A stretch of DNA of 64,000 bases from Planctomycetota bacterium (GTDB lineage Bacteria > Planctomycetota > Planctomycetia > Gemmatales > Gemmataceae), in the NCBI GenBank assembly GCA_016873225.1, contig VGXS01000001.1:62001-126000 (forward strand). Reading direction: 5' to 3'. Below the pieces are notes generated by a model. The model did not search any database and was not told the DNA's origin. It was given only the letters and a program-made list of their open reading frames with translations. Both the position numbers and the translations under genes were made by a program. Shown here in pieces: positions 35,051-43,464 of the stretch (position 1 is its first letter; the number at the start of each line of letters is the position of its first letter).

Positions 35051-35767
35051 ATGCCGCTGGGACTTCTGGCCCGCAAGGTGGGCATGACCCAAGTATTCAA
35101 TGAAAAGGGGCTAGTCGAGCCCGTGACCGTTCTTCAGGCCGGTCCGTGCCCGGTTCTCCAGGTGCGCACCACCGAACGGGACGGGTACAACGCCGTGCAG
35201 ATCGGGTTTGAGGACAAGTCCCGCGCCCGCGCGACCCGGGCCGAAAGGGGACATGTCTCCAGCGAACTCGTCTCCAAGCGCCGGGAAAAGCTCAAGCTCG
35301 CGGGCCAACTGGAATCGCTTCCCCCCAAGGCCGAATGCGAGCCCCAGAGGTTTGTCCGCGAGTTCCGTCTCGACGCCGCCGCCACCGTCGCGGTGGGCGC
35401 GAAATTGGTGGTTGGCGAGATCTTCAAGGACACCAAAAAGATTGATGTCATCGCCAATACGAAGGGCCGCGGCTACACGGGCGTGATGAAGCGCTGGAAC
35501 TTCGCGGGCCTTCCCGCCGCCCACGGTGCCAAGAAGGTCCACCGCTCGGTGGGCAGCACCTCGTCACTGGCCAGCAACCGAGGTTTCGGCCGCCCCAAGA
35601 AGGGCAAGAAGATGCCTGGCCAGTACGGCAACGAGCGGGTGACCATCCGCAACCTGACCGTCGTGAGAATCGACGCCGAGAACAACCTGCTGCTGGTTCG
35701 CGGCGCTGTTCCCGGCCCCAACGGCGGATTGGTGATGATCCGCCCGACAAACAAGATCAAGCGCTGA
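35051..35767 (+). CDS. rplC: 50S ribosomal protein uL3
   Basis: The 238-residue protein opens with 'GLLARKVGMTQVFNEKGLVEPVTVLQAGPCPVLQVRT' and includes 'KGRGYTGVMKRWNFAGLPAAHGAKKVHRSVGS' and 'KMPGQYGNERVTIRNLTVVRID', unmistakable uL3. It is an early-assembling large-subunit protein. In most bacteria it follows rpsJ and precedes rplD in the S10 operon. Here it stands alone, followed by tRNA-Phe. The hairpin GGTCGCCGC...GCGGCGGCGACC at 35778-35811 lies between the two but lacks a T run. Confidence 0.97.
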   Translation: MPLGLLARKVGMTQVFNEKGLVEPVTVLQAGPCPVLQVRTTERDGYNAVQIGFEDKSRARATRAERGHVSSELVSKRREKLKLAGQLESLPPKAECEPQRFVREFRLDAAATVAVGAKLVVGEIFKDTKKIDVIANTKGRGYTGVMKRWNFAGLPAAHGAKKVHRSVGSTSSLASNRGFGRPKKGKKMPGQYGNERVTIRNLTVVRIDAENNLLLVRGAVPGPNGGLVMIRPTNKIKR

Positions 35768-35837
35768 TCGCGCGCCGGGTCGCCGCGTGGTTGCGCCACG
35801 CGGCGGCGACCGCTAAGATTCGGTTCGCGCCGAATGG

Positions 35838-35910
35838 GGACAGATAGCTCAGCCGGTAGAGCACAGCACTGAAAATGCTGGGGTCGTGGGTTCAAATCCC
35901 ACTCTGTCCA
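35838..35910 (+). tRNA. tRNA-Phe (anticodon GAA)
   Basis: Acceptor GGACAGA pairs with TCTGTCC. The anticodon arm CAGCA-CTGAAAA-TGCTG gives GAA, and the T-arm GTGGG-TTCAAAT-CCCAC is perfect. The discriminator is A at 35910 and no CCA is encoded. It follows rplC by 70 nt. Confidence 0.96.
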
Positions 35911-36169
35911 TTCCCCCCCCCTCATCTGTTTCTCCGGTTTCGCCTCAACAAGCCTCCCCCGTACTGATTCCCATCACGAACCCGGGCCTTGGCGTGGATT
36001 CGCCCCGGTGCCGGCCCATTGCCGTAGCTGATTTGCAAGTCGGATGAGGGCGCTCTGCCGCCCCGCGCCACCTCCTTCACTTGCCGGAAATTTGCGCCAC
36101 TGAATGAATCAATTGGACTTCCTGGCGAAACGATCTTGGACAGGTAACCAACCACAAAGAGGAAAAAAC

Positions 36170-36634
36170 ATGGCGAACATCACGCTGGCAAGGCTCCTGA
36201 AGCTCAAGAACCGCTATGTCTCCCGTCTGGCGGAGACCGGCTCAATTGTCAGGCTTTACAACAGCAGGATTGTGGGCGAACACCCGGTGAATGTCCGCGG
36301 CAGCTTTGAGGCGCACAAGCTGACGCTCGAGCGACTTGTCAACATCAAGCAACTCCTCGAGGACGCGAACCAGGGAGAGCAACGCGGACGGATTTTAAGG
36401 ATCTCCGAACTTAAAACCATGCTCGGCTGGCTCAAGGAACTCGATGTCAAGTCGGGCAAGGACACCAGCGGCTACCTCGAGCGTGAATATGTCGCTGAAA
36501 TCAAGCTCGAGGAACGGCAAGAGATAACAAGGACGATCGAGGAGGAGATCTTCCAGACCCAGGAGGAGATCGACTCCTACAACGCGACCACCAAGGTTCC
36601 CCTACCCGAGGGATACGAAATTCTCCCCGAATGA
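36170..36634 (+). CDS. Hypothetical coiled-coil protein
   Basis: The 154-residue protein is highly charged and mostly helical: 'ANITLARLLKLKNRYVSRLAETGSIVRLYNS', 'SFEAHKLTLERLVNIKQLLEDANQ', 'ISELKTMLGWLKELDVKSGK' and 'EERQEITRTIEEEIFQTQEEID'. No signal or membrane segment is present. The overall pattern recalls the DIP1984-like group of cytoplasmic helical proteins, a weak impression that a profile search would settle. AGAGGAA precedes ATG 36170; an upstream in-frame ATG at 36104 lacks such a site. It is transcribed alone. Confidence 0.72.
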   Translation: MANITLARLLKLKNRYVSRLAETGSIVRLYNSRIVGEHPVNVRGSFEAHKLTLERLVNIKQLLEDANQGEQRGRILRISELKTMLGWLKELDVKSGKDTSGYLEREYVAEIKLEERQEITRTIEEEIFQTQEEIDSYNATTKVPLPEGYEILPE

Positions 36635-36935
36635 CGGGGAGACCGGAACACGGGACCGGCATGGCCGGTTCGGCAGGTGGTGAAATGGCCAGTGCTTGAC
36701 AAACGCAAAACACCAGCGAACCCTGGTCGGAACTCATGACTCAAACAGGGCGAGTTGGCTCATGCCTCATGACTCAAGCCGCAAACCTCTTTCTTCGCCA
36801 CTTCCCGAACGCATGCCGGTTCCGTGCCCATGATTTGCGGCCGAATGTCCGAACAAACCGGAGGCCCGCAAGAATGAAATGGGCGGGCGGCGGTTGAGAC
36901 CGCCGCCCGCCCGATGGATTGCCAACCTCGGCTGA
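36635..36935. other. Intergenic region with terminator hairpin
   Basis: No coding frame is supported. GGGCGGGCGGCGGT (36881-36894) pairs with ACCGCCGCCCGCCC (36899-36912) and probably terminates the leftward oxidoreductase gene, whose stop is at 36936. The downstream sequence is only moderately T-rich. Two direct copies of CATGACTCAA lie around 36.73 and 36.77 kb. Confidence 0.55.
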
Positions 36936-38231
36936 TCAGACCTTGGGTAGCTGCCAGTTCCCGCGGCGCTCGCGGTCGTACCATCCCTCAACGGCCTTGG
37001 AAGCGCCGACAAACTTCCAGCCTTGCGGATCCCACTTGATCTTCTCGCCGGTCCAGTAGGCGATGTTCCCAAGATGGCAAACGGTAACCGAGCGGGCACC
37101 GACCTCGACATCGCAGATCGGTCGCTTGCGGTCACGGATGCAGTTGATCCAGTCGCGCTGGTGGCCAGGCGAGTTGTACAAGCGCTTGTCACCGTCGCCG
37201 AGCGTCATCTTGACGATGCCATCGGGTTCGCTGGCGATGAACCCGCGGTTGACGAAAATCTTGCCCTCGGTGCCGATGAAGGCGACCCCGTTGACCTTCT
37301 TGCCCGGTTCATACTCATCGCCATGGATCAGCGGCACGCCATTGCTGTAGACAAAGCGCACCCCCTTGCCCTTGGAAACATCCGCCGGAGGGATGATTTC
37401 AACGGGGCCGGACTCGTCCATGCCAAGGCCCCACTGCGCGATGTCGAAGTGGTGGGCGCCCCAGTCGGTCATCATGCCGCCCGAATACTCCCGGTAGTTG
37501 CGCCAACTGGGGAAGTGGTTGTGAACGCCACGGGGCGAAAGAACCGAACTGTAGGGGCGCTTGGGCGCCGGCCCGAGCCAGCGGTCCCAATCGAGGCCCG
37601 GTTCATCCTTTTCCTCGGGCAGGTCGCACGGCTTGCTGGGGCCCGCGACATTGGCATAGACCTCCTTGAGCTTGCCGATGCGACCGTTGCGAACGAGTTC
37701 CACGGCATGGAGGAACTCCTTGGACGACCTTTGTTGGCTTCCCACCTGAAAAATGCGGTTGTGCTTGCGGGTGGCGTCAATCAGGAGTTTCGCCTCATGG
37801 ATGGTGAGGGTCAGCGGCTTTTCGCAATAGACATCCTTGCCCGCCTGGATGGCCTCGATGGCCGGAATGGCATGCCAGTGATCCGGGGTGGCAATCACGA
37901 CGGCGTCGATGTCGGGCCGGGAAAGGATTTCCCGGTAATCAACCACCGCTTGGCAACCCTTGTACTGGCCGCTCTTGGTGGGTTCGGCATAGCGTTTCTC
38001 AACGGTTTTCTTGGCGTTCTCACGACGCGTGGTGTCGACATCGCAAACGGCCAGCACCTGGCAGTCCTTTTGGCCGAGGAAATGTCCAAGGTGGCCGCTG
38101 TTCATCTTGCCGACGCCGATGAATCCGAGGCGGAGGCGGTCGCTTGGGGCCTGGAATGCGCGGCCGGATAATCCGGTCGCGGCCAAGGCGGCGGATGCGG
38201 CCATGAATCGGCGGCGATTGGGTCTGGTCAT
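36936..38231 (-). CDS. Tat-exported Gfo/Idh/MocA family oxidoreductase
   Basis: The 431-residue protein has a Tat signal (RPNRRRFMAASAALAATGLSG), a Rossmann motif 'LRLGFIGVGKMNSGHLG', 'VLAVCDVDTTRRENAKKTVEKRY', 'DAVVIATPDHWHAIPAIEAIQAGKDVYCEKPLTLTI' with the catalytic EKP, and C-terminal 'MMTDWGAHHFDIAQWGLGMDESGPVEI'. It oxidises or epimerises a sugar derivative in the periplasm with a tightly bound NAD(P), as expected for exported members. ATG 38231 is chosen because it directly precedes the twin-arginine stretch. It is divergent from the DUF1553 gene. Confidence 0.93.
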   Translation of the reverse strand: MTRPNRRRFMAASAALAATGLSGRAFQAPSDRLRLGFIGVGKMNSGHLGHFLGQKDCQVLAVCDVDTTRRENAKKTVEKRYAEPTKSGQYKGCQAVVDYREILSRPDIDAVVIATPDHWHAIPAIEAIQAGKDVYCEKPLTLTIHEAKLLIDATRKHNRIFQVGSQQRSSKEFLHAVELVRNGRIGKLKEVYANVAGPSKPCDLPEEKDEPGLDWDRWLGPAPKRPYSSVLSPRGVHNHFPSWRNYREYSGGMMTDWGAHHFDIAQWGLGMDESGPVEIIPPADVSKGKGVRFVYSNGVPLIHGDEYEPGKKVNGVAFIGTEGKIFVNRGFIASEPDGIVKMTLGDGDKRLYNSPGHQRDWINCIRDRKRPICDVEVGARSVTVCHLGNIAYWTGEKIKWDPQGWKFVGASKAVEGWYDRERRGNWQLPKV

Positions 38232-38369
38232 GGGAGGGGGTCCTTGGGAGGTCAATGGATCAAGCCCCAAAATTAACCGTCCAGATGGTTCCTGTCATGA
38301 AAATTTCATGCGATGCGATGTAATATTCCTTTCCTTAGGATGTTAGTCGAGTGAGGAGGATGACCAACC

Positions 38370-40736
38370 ATGCTCACCCTGGCATCGGTGCTTACGCTGG
38401 CCATCGCCCTTGGGGCCGATGAATCCGCCTCGCGCCATTTCGAGACCAAGGTCCGCCCCCTGCTGGCCTCCAAATGCCTGTCCTGCCATTCGGCGAAGGC
38501 CGGCAAGGTCAAGGGAGGACTTGACCTCTCGACCGCCGAAGGACTGGCCAAGGGAGGCGCCACCGGCCCGGCGTTGAACCCCCGGGACCCCGATGGCGGC
38601 CTCATCATGAAGGCGGTTCGACATCTCGATGGCAACCTCAAGATGCCGCCCTCGGGCAAGCTGGCCGATGAGGCGATCAGGGAATTGGAACAATGGATTC
38701 GTCTGGGAGCCTTCTATCCCCATACCCCTCCAGCCTCCAAGACTGAGCCGCTATGGTCGTTAGCCCCGTTGGCCCGGCCATCGGTTCCCAAGCCCCGCGA
38801 CGCCGGTTGGGCCAAGTCCGACATCGACAGGTTCGTCCGCGCCAGCCAGGAAAAGGCGGGTATCCGCCCCGTGGGTGATGCCGCCCCCGAGCGATTGTTC
38901 AGGCGCCTGTTCCTCGACCTGACCGGATTGCCGCCGTCGCCCTCCGAGGTGGAAGCCTTCCTCGGCAATCCAACCCGGGAGGCCTATGCCAGGGAGGTCG
39001 ATCGTCTCCTGTCCAGTCAGGCCTTCGGAGAGAAATGGGGAAGGCATTGGCTTGATGTGGCGCGGTTCGCGGAAACGACGGGCAAGCAGGTGAACTTCAG
39101 CTATCCACACGCGTGGAGATACAGAAACTGGGTCATAGAAGCGTTCAATTCCGACATGCCGCATGGCGAATTCGTCACCAGGCAGCTTGCCGGAGACCTG
39201 ATGGAGGAATCCAACCCGAAATCGCGCGATGCCAACCGTGTGGCCACGGGCTTTCTCGCCGTGGGTGCCAAGGCCCTCAACGAGCGAAACGCCGCGCAAT
39301 TCGCGATGGACATGGCCGACGAACAAATCGACGCCACCACGCAGGCGTTTTTGGGACTCACCGTCGCCTGCGCCCGATGCCACGACCACAAGCACGACCC
39401 CGTGTCCCAGGCGGAATACACGGCCCTGGCGGCCATTTTCCGCAGCACCGACACCTGCTACGGCACAATCCGGGTCGTGCAGGCCCAACACCCCTCGCGT
39501 CTGCTCTGGCTTTCCGAATCCGCTCCGCCGGGCCGGGAACCGTTGTCGGCGGGGGAGATCGAAAGCCTCAAGAATCGATCCCTGTCGTTTTCCGAGGAAA
39601 TCGAGAAGCTGAGAAAGTCGGATCCCGCCGCCGTTTTCAACAGCCTCCGGGGAGTCCGCCTCCGGCTCCAGCAGGGAGTCGTGCAAGGCAGGATCGACCT
39701 TTACCACGACAATGGCGAACCGAAGCGGTTGGCCATGGGCGTCAAGGATCGTTTCTTCCAGGTGGATGTGCCCATTTACGAGCGTGGTGAGATCGAACAC
39801 CCGGGCGAAACCGTGAAAAGGGGCCTTCCCAGCCAGTTGGGCGGTTCGCCGGAACCAATCCGCAAAGGCAGCGGAAGGCTTGAATTGGCTCGCTGGATCG
39901 CTGGCCATCCATTGTCGGCGCGCGTGGCGGTCAACCGGATCTGGCAGAGGCTGATGGGCCGCGGATTGGTTCCCGGGGGAGACAATTTCGGATCCGCGGG
40001 AAATCCGCCCACCGACCCGGGCCTGCTTGATTGGCTTTGCTCCGAATTCCTGGCCCGGGGCGGTTCGACGAAAAGCCTCATCCGGCAAATCGTGACGAGC
40101 CGCGCCTATCAGCTTGGCCATGAAGCCGATCCGCTGGGCATGGAAAAGGATCCCGAGAACTCGACCTCCTGGCGGCATGAAAGGCGAAGGCTCGACGCCG
40201 AGGTTCTCCGCGACTGCCTGCTTGCGGTTTCCGGTTCGCTCGACAGGAACCCGCCCGCCGGAACCCTGCTGCCCCAGCCAAGCGAGGGGCCGGCGATGAC
40301 CCCGATGGCCTTGGGACAGGGAGAAATCCAGACCCGAAAGCGCTCGGTCTACCTGCCCGTGATTCGCGACGGGGCACCCGAGTCGCTCGCCCTGTTTGAT
40401 GGCGCCGATCCGAACCTCGTTGTTCCCGAGCGGCATCCCACCACGACTCCGGCGCAAGGCCTCTTCCTGCTCAACAACCCGGAGATGGCCAGGTGCTCCG
40501 AGGCGCTGGCCCGAAAGGCGCTTGAGGAACCGGGCACCGATGCCGAACGGGTCAACCGCCTCGCGATGGCGGTGTGGGGCAGGCCGGCAAGGCCTCGTGA
40601 AACCGAATCGGCCATCGCATTCCTTGAGGCCTTCGTCCTCAAGCGCGGAGGCCTTCCCTCTCGCGCCCGGGTTGATGCCTACTCGGCCCTGGCGCAGGCC
40701 CAACTTGCCTCGGCGGATTTCCTATTCGTCCCCTGA
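38370..40736 (+). CDS. PSCyt1/DUF1549/DUF1553 cytochrome-like protein
   Basis: The 788-residue protein starts with a short signal, then a haem-type CLSCH at residues 36-40 (planctomycete cytochrome C domain), 'LDLSTAEGLAKGGATGPALNPRDPDGGLIMKAVRH', and a DUF1549 domain ('FLDLTGLPPSPSEVEAFLG', 'EKWGRHWLDVARFAET'). A second CxxCH, CARCHDHKHDP, follows. The C-terminal DUF1553 domain has 'RVAVNRIWQRLMGRGLV' and 'DAEVLRDCLLAVSGSLD'. Such proteins are coupled to DUF1501 partners and are thought to take part in periplasmic redox or polysaccharide degradation. GAGGAGG precedes the ATG. The DUF1501 gene begins 21 nt after the stop. Confidence 0.95.
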   Translation: MLTLASVLTLAIALGADESASRHFETKVRPLLASKCLSCHSAKAGKVKGGLDLSTAEGLAKGGATGPALNPRDPDGGLIMKAVRHLDGNLKMPPSGKLADEAIRELEQWIRLGAFYPHTPPASKTEPLWSLAPLARPSVPKPRDAGWAKSDIDRFVRASQEKAGIRPVGDAAPERLFRRLFLDLTGLPPSPSEVEAFLGNPTREAYAREVDRLLSSQAFGEKWGRHWLDVARFAETTGKQVNFSYPHAWRYRNWVIEAFNSDMPHGEFVTRQLAGDLMEESNPKSRDANRVATGFLAVGAKALNERNAAQFAMDMADEQIDATTQAFLGLTVACARCHDHKHDPVSQAEYTALAAIFRSTDTCYGTIRVVQAQHPSRLLWLSESAPPGREPLSAGEIESLKNRSLSFSEEIEKLRKSDPAAVFNSLRGVRLRLQQGVVQGRIDLYHDNGEPKRLAMGVKDRFFQVDVPIYERGEIEHPGETVKRGLPSQLGGSPEPIRKGSGRLELARWIAGHPLSARVAVNRIWQRLMGRGLVPGGDNFGSAGNPPTDPGLLDWLCSEFLARGGSTKSLIRQIVTSRAYQLGHEADPLGMEKDPENSTSWRHERRRLDAEVLRDCLLAVSGSLDRNPPAGTLLPQPSEGPAMTPMALGQGEIQTRKRSVYLPVIRDGAPESLALFDGADPNLVVPERHPTTTPAQGLFLLNNPEMARCSEALARKALEEPGTDAERVNRLAMAVWGRPARPRETESAIAFLEAFVLKRGGLPSRARVDAYSALAQAQLASADFLFVP

Positions 40737-40757
40737 AACCTTGACGGAGTGCTGGAG

Positions 40758-42125
40758 ATGCTGCATCGGCGAACCCTGATCTCCGCGGCCCCCTCGGGAT
40801 TCGCCCTGCTGGCCCATGCCGCGCTCGGCGCCCGCGATGTCGGGGCGGCCGAATCGCCTCTGGCTCCCAAGCCGCCGCATCATGCTCCGCGCGCGAGCCG
40901 GGTCATTTTCCTCTGCATGGATGGCGGGCCAAGCCACATCGACCTGTTCGACCCGAAACCGGCATTGGCCAAGGCTGACGGCAAGACCGTCAATCGCGGC
41001 AGGTTGCTGGGCGCCAAGCTCTTCGCCTCCCCATTCAAGGCCCCCAAACGCGGGAAAAGCGGTATCGAAATCGGCGAGACCCTTCCCCATTTGGCAGCCC
41101 ATGCCGACAAGCTTTGCGTCCTTCGCGGCATGCAAACCGACCAGCCAAACCATCCGCAGGCATTCCTGCAAATGCACACCGGTATTTTCCAGTTCCCAAG
41201 ACCCAGCCTCGGCTCGTGGGTGCTCTACGGGCTGGGAACAGCCAACGCGAACCTTCCGGGATTTGTCTCGATCTCCCCGCCTGCCATCAATGGCGGAACG
41301 GCGAATCATGGAAGCTGCTTCCTTCCCGCGGTTTACCAGGGAACCAAGCTCGGACAGGCCGGCAGGCCGATGGCTTCGGCGCGCATACCCAACCTGACGC
41401 CACGGACCGCGTCGCGGCAGGACAGGCAAAAGCTCCAACTCGACCTCATTCAGGAATTCAACCGTCAGGCGACTCCGACAGGCCCGACCGACCCCGCTGT
41501 GGCCGGCCTCATCGACAGCATGGAACTCGCCTACAGGATGCAGAGCGAACTTCCCGGAGTGCTTGACATCGGACCGGAGGACGCGGCCACCCGCATGGCC
41601 TACGGGCTCGACGAAGACGCGTCGCGCAACTTCGGCCACCAATGCCTGCTGGCCCGCCGATTGGTGGAGTCGGGAGTCAGGTTTGTCGAGCTTTGCCAGC
41701 CGGGTTGGGATCATCACAGGGGAATTCGAGACGCCTTGTCGAACTCAAGCCAAGCGATCGACAAGCCGATCGCCGGCCTGTTGGCCGACCTTGATGCGCG
41801 GGGATTGCTAAAGGACACCGTTGTCGTGTGGGGGGGTGAATTCGGGCGCACGCCGACCAGCCAGGGAGGCGACGGCCGCGACCACAACAGCAAGGGCTAC
41901 ACGATGTGGATGGCGGGCGGCGGGCTCAAGGCCGGACATGTTCATGGATCAACGGACGAACTGGGGTTCGAGGCCGTCACAGGGCAAATGCATGTTCATG
42001 ACTGGCATGCGACGCTGCTTCACCTTCTCGGACTCGACCATGAAAGGCTGACTTTCAGGCATGCCGGTCGCGACATGCGACTGACCGATGTGAAAGGCCG
42101 CGTCGAACAATCCATCCTGGCCTGA
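40758..42125 (+). CDS. DUF1501 (sulfatase-fold-like) protein
   Basis: The 455-residue protein has a start 'MLHRRTLISAAPSGFALLAHAA' resembling a Tat-type export segment and the alkaline-phosphatase-superfamily-like motifs of DUF1501: 'VIFLCMDGGPSHIDLFDPKP', 'PNLTPRTASRQDRQKLQLDLIQEFN', 'LVESGVRFVELCQPGWDHH' and 'VVWGGEFGRTPTSQGGDGRDHN'. ATG 40758 has GGAG 8 nt upstream; a GTG at 40749 is in frame. It is the usual operon partner of DUF1549/DUF1553 proteins, supporting a joint periplasmic function that is still undefined. Confidence 0.94.
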   Translation: MLHRRTLISAAPSGFALLAHAALGARDVGAAESPLAPKPPHHAPRASRVIFLCMDGGPSHIDLFDPKPALAKADGKTVNRGRLLGAKLFASPFKAPKRGKSGIEIGETLPHLAAHADKLCVLRGMQTDQPNHPQAFLQMHTGIFQFPRPSLGSWVLYGLGTANANLPGFVSISPPAINGGTANHGSCFLPAVYQGTKLGQAGRPMASARIPNLTPRTASRQDRQKLQLDLIQEFNRQATPTGPTDPAVAGLIDSMELAYRMQSELPGVLDIGPEDAATRMAYGLDEDASRNFGHQCLLARRLVESGVRFVELCQPGWDHHRGIRDALSNSSQAIDKPIAGLLADLDARGLLKDTVVVWGGEFGRTPTSQGGDGRDHNSKGYTMWMAGGGLKAGHVHGSTDELGFEAVTGQMHVHDWHATLLHLLGLDHERLTFRHAGRDMRLTDVKGRVEQSILA

Positions 42126-42368
42126 ATTGTCGATTTGACCGGCACGGCCAGCCATCCCATCAATCCAAGCTAATATATAGTGTCCCTGTCCACCAACCCG
42201 GTCACCAAATCTTGGCGTTTATCCGTGCCGATGCTGACCCATGATGTTATAGTGAAGGGGATGGCATCGCGGTGTCCGCGATGGCTTGGAGCAACGCGGG
42301 CAACCTCCCCGCCCGCGCCGCAAGGACTACCGGCCCATAACCGGGCGCTGGTGACCGTGAGGCGTGAC
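42126..42368 (+). other. Intergenic leader with hairpins before the trypsin-PDZ gene
   Basis: GCCATCGCGG-type arms around TGT (about 42264-42287) and CGCGGGC/GCCCGCG around 42296-42318 fold into two consecutive hairpins. No coding frame is convincing. The region holds the promoter and probably the 5' leader of the downstream gene. Confidence 0.4.
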
Positions 42369-43415
42369 ATGACCCAAATCGTCAAACCCGTGTCCCTGTC
42401 ACCCTTGGCCATTTTGGCCCTTTCATTATGGATTGGCGCCCATGCCGGCGCCCAGGCCCCATCGTCGCAGGTGGCCAGCGACCGCAACCCGCCTGTCAAT
42501 GACAGGATTGTCCCTGAATCCGTGGACGACCTGAAAAGCCTCCAGGAGCAGGTGAAGAAAGTGGTGGCCAAATGCCGGCCGACCACCGTGGGCATCTTCG
42601 TCGGGAATTCGGCAGGCAGCGGGGTGATGATCAAGAAGGAGGACGGATTTTATGTCCTCACGGCCGGGCATGTCTCGGGAAACGCCGACCGTGACTGCCA
42701 GTTGGTCCTGCCCGGCGGAAAAAGGCTCAAGGGGAAAACCCTGGGGGCGAACAACGGCATCGACAGCGGCCTCATCAAGGTCGTGGACAAGGGTGCCTTC
42801 GAGCATGCGGAATCCGGAAAATCGAAGGATCTCAAGGTGGGCCAGTGGGTGGTATCGATCGGCCATCCGGGTGGTTTCCAGCAAGGCAGGACTCCCGTGG
42901 TGCGCGTGGGCCGCATCCTGAAGGTCGACAGGAGCACCGTCCAGACCGATTGCACGCTGGTGGGTGGCGACTCGGGCGGCCCTCTGTTCGACCTCGAGGG
43001 CCGGGTCATTGGAATCCATAGCCGCATCGGGCTGAGCCTGAATGTGAATTTCCATGTGCCCGTGGACACCTACGACGAGACATGGGACAGGCTGGTGAAG
43101 TCGGAGGTGTGGGGAGGCACGGGCGGCTTCTTCGACCTTTTCCGATCCGGCCAAGCTGGATATTTGGGAGTGCAAGTAGCCCAAACCTCTGGCGGGCTGG
43201 AGATCGCCGAGGTCGTGGCCGAGTCCCCGGCGGCCAAGGCCGGGCTCAAGCCCAAGGACATGCTCCTGAAGATCGATGGCAAGGCGCTTTCCTCGCCCGA
43301 CGAGTTGCCGAGACTGCTCTCGCGCAAGAAACCGGGTGACGAGATCAAGCTGGAATACAGCCGGGAAGGCAAGGCCAAGGAAATAACCGTGAAGCTGGCC
43401 AAAAGGCCGAGTTGA
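42369..43415 (+). CDS. Secreted trypsin-like serine protease with C-terminal PDZ domain (HtrA-like)
   Basis: The 348-residue protein begins 'MTQIVKPVSLSPLAILALSLWIGAHAGAQ', a signal peptide, after GAGG. The protease domain shows an intact triad: His in LTAGHVSG, Asp in NNGIDSGLIKV and Ser in GGDSGGPLF. A PDZ domain follows ('GYLGVQVAQTSGGLEIAEVVAESPAAKAGLKPKDMLLKIDGKAL'). It resembles short periplasmic DegP/DegS-type proteases. A paralogue without the triad lies 49 nt downstream, probably in the same transcript. Confidence 0.92.
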   Translation: MTQIVKPVSLSPLAILALSLWIGAHAGAQAPSSQVASDRNPPVNDRIVPESVDDLKSLQEQVKKVVAKCRPTTVGIFVGNSAGSGVMIKKEDGFYVLTAGHVSGNADRDCQLVLPGGKRLKGKTLGANNGIDSGLIKVVDKGAFEHAESGKSKDLKVGQWVVSIGHPGGFQQGRTPVVRVGRILKVDRSTVQTDCTLVGGDSGGPLFDLEGRVIGIHSRIGLSLNVNFHVPVDTYDETWDRLVKSEVWGGTGGFFDLFRSGQAGYLGVQVAQTSGGLEIAEVVAESPAAKAGLKPKDMLLKIDGKALSSPDELPRLLSRKKPGDEIKLEYSREGKAKEITVKLAKRPS

Positions 43416-43464
43416 CCCGACATGGGGGCACTGGACCAACGAATCCGAGGGGGAGTCCGATCCG

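Noticed and set aside
38760-40703. Long minus-strand open frame opposite the DUF1553 gene
   Set aside because: The plus strand has haem motifs and DUF1549/DUF1553 signatures, while the minus frame has none.
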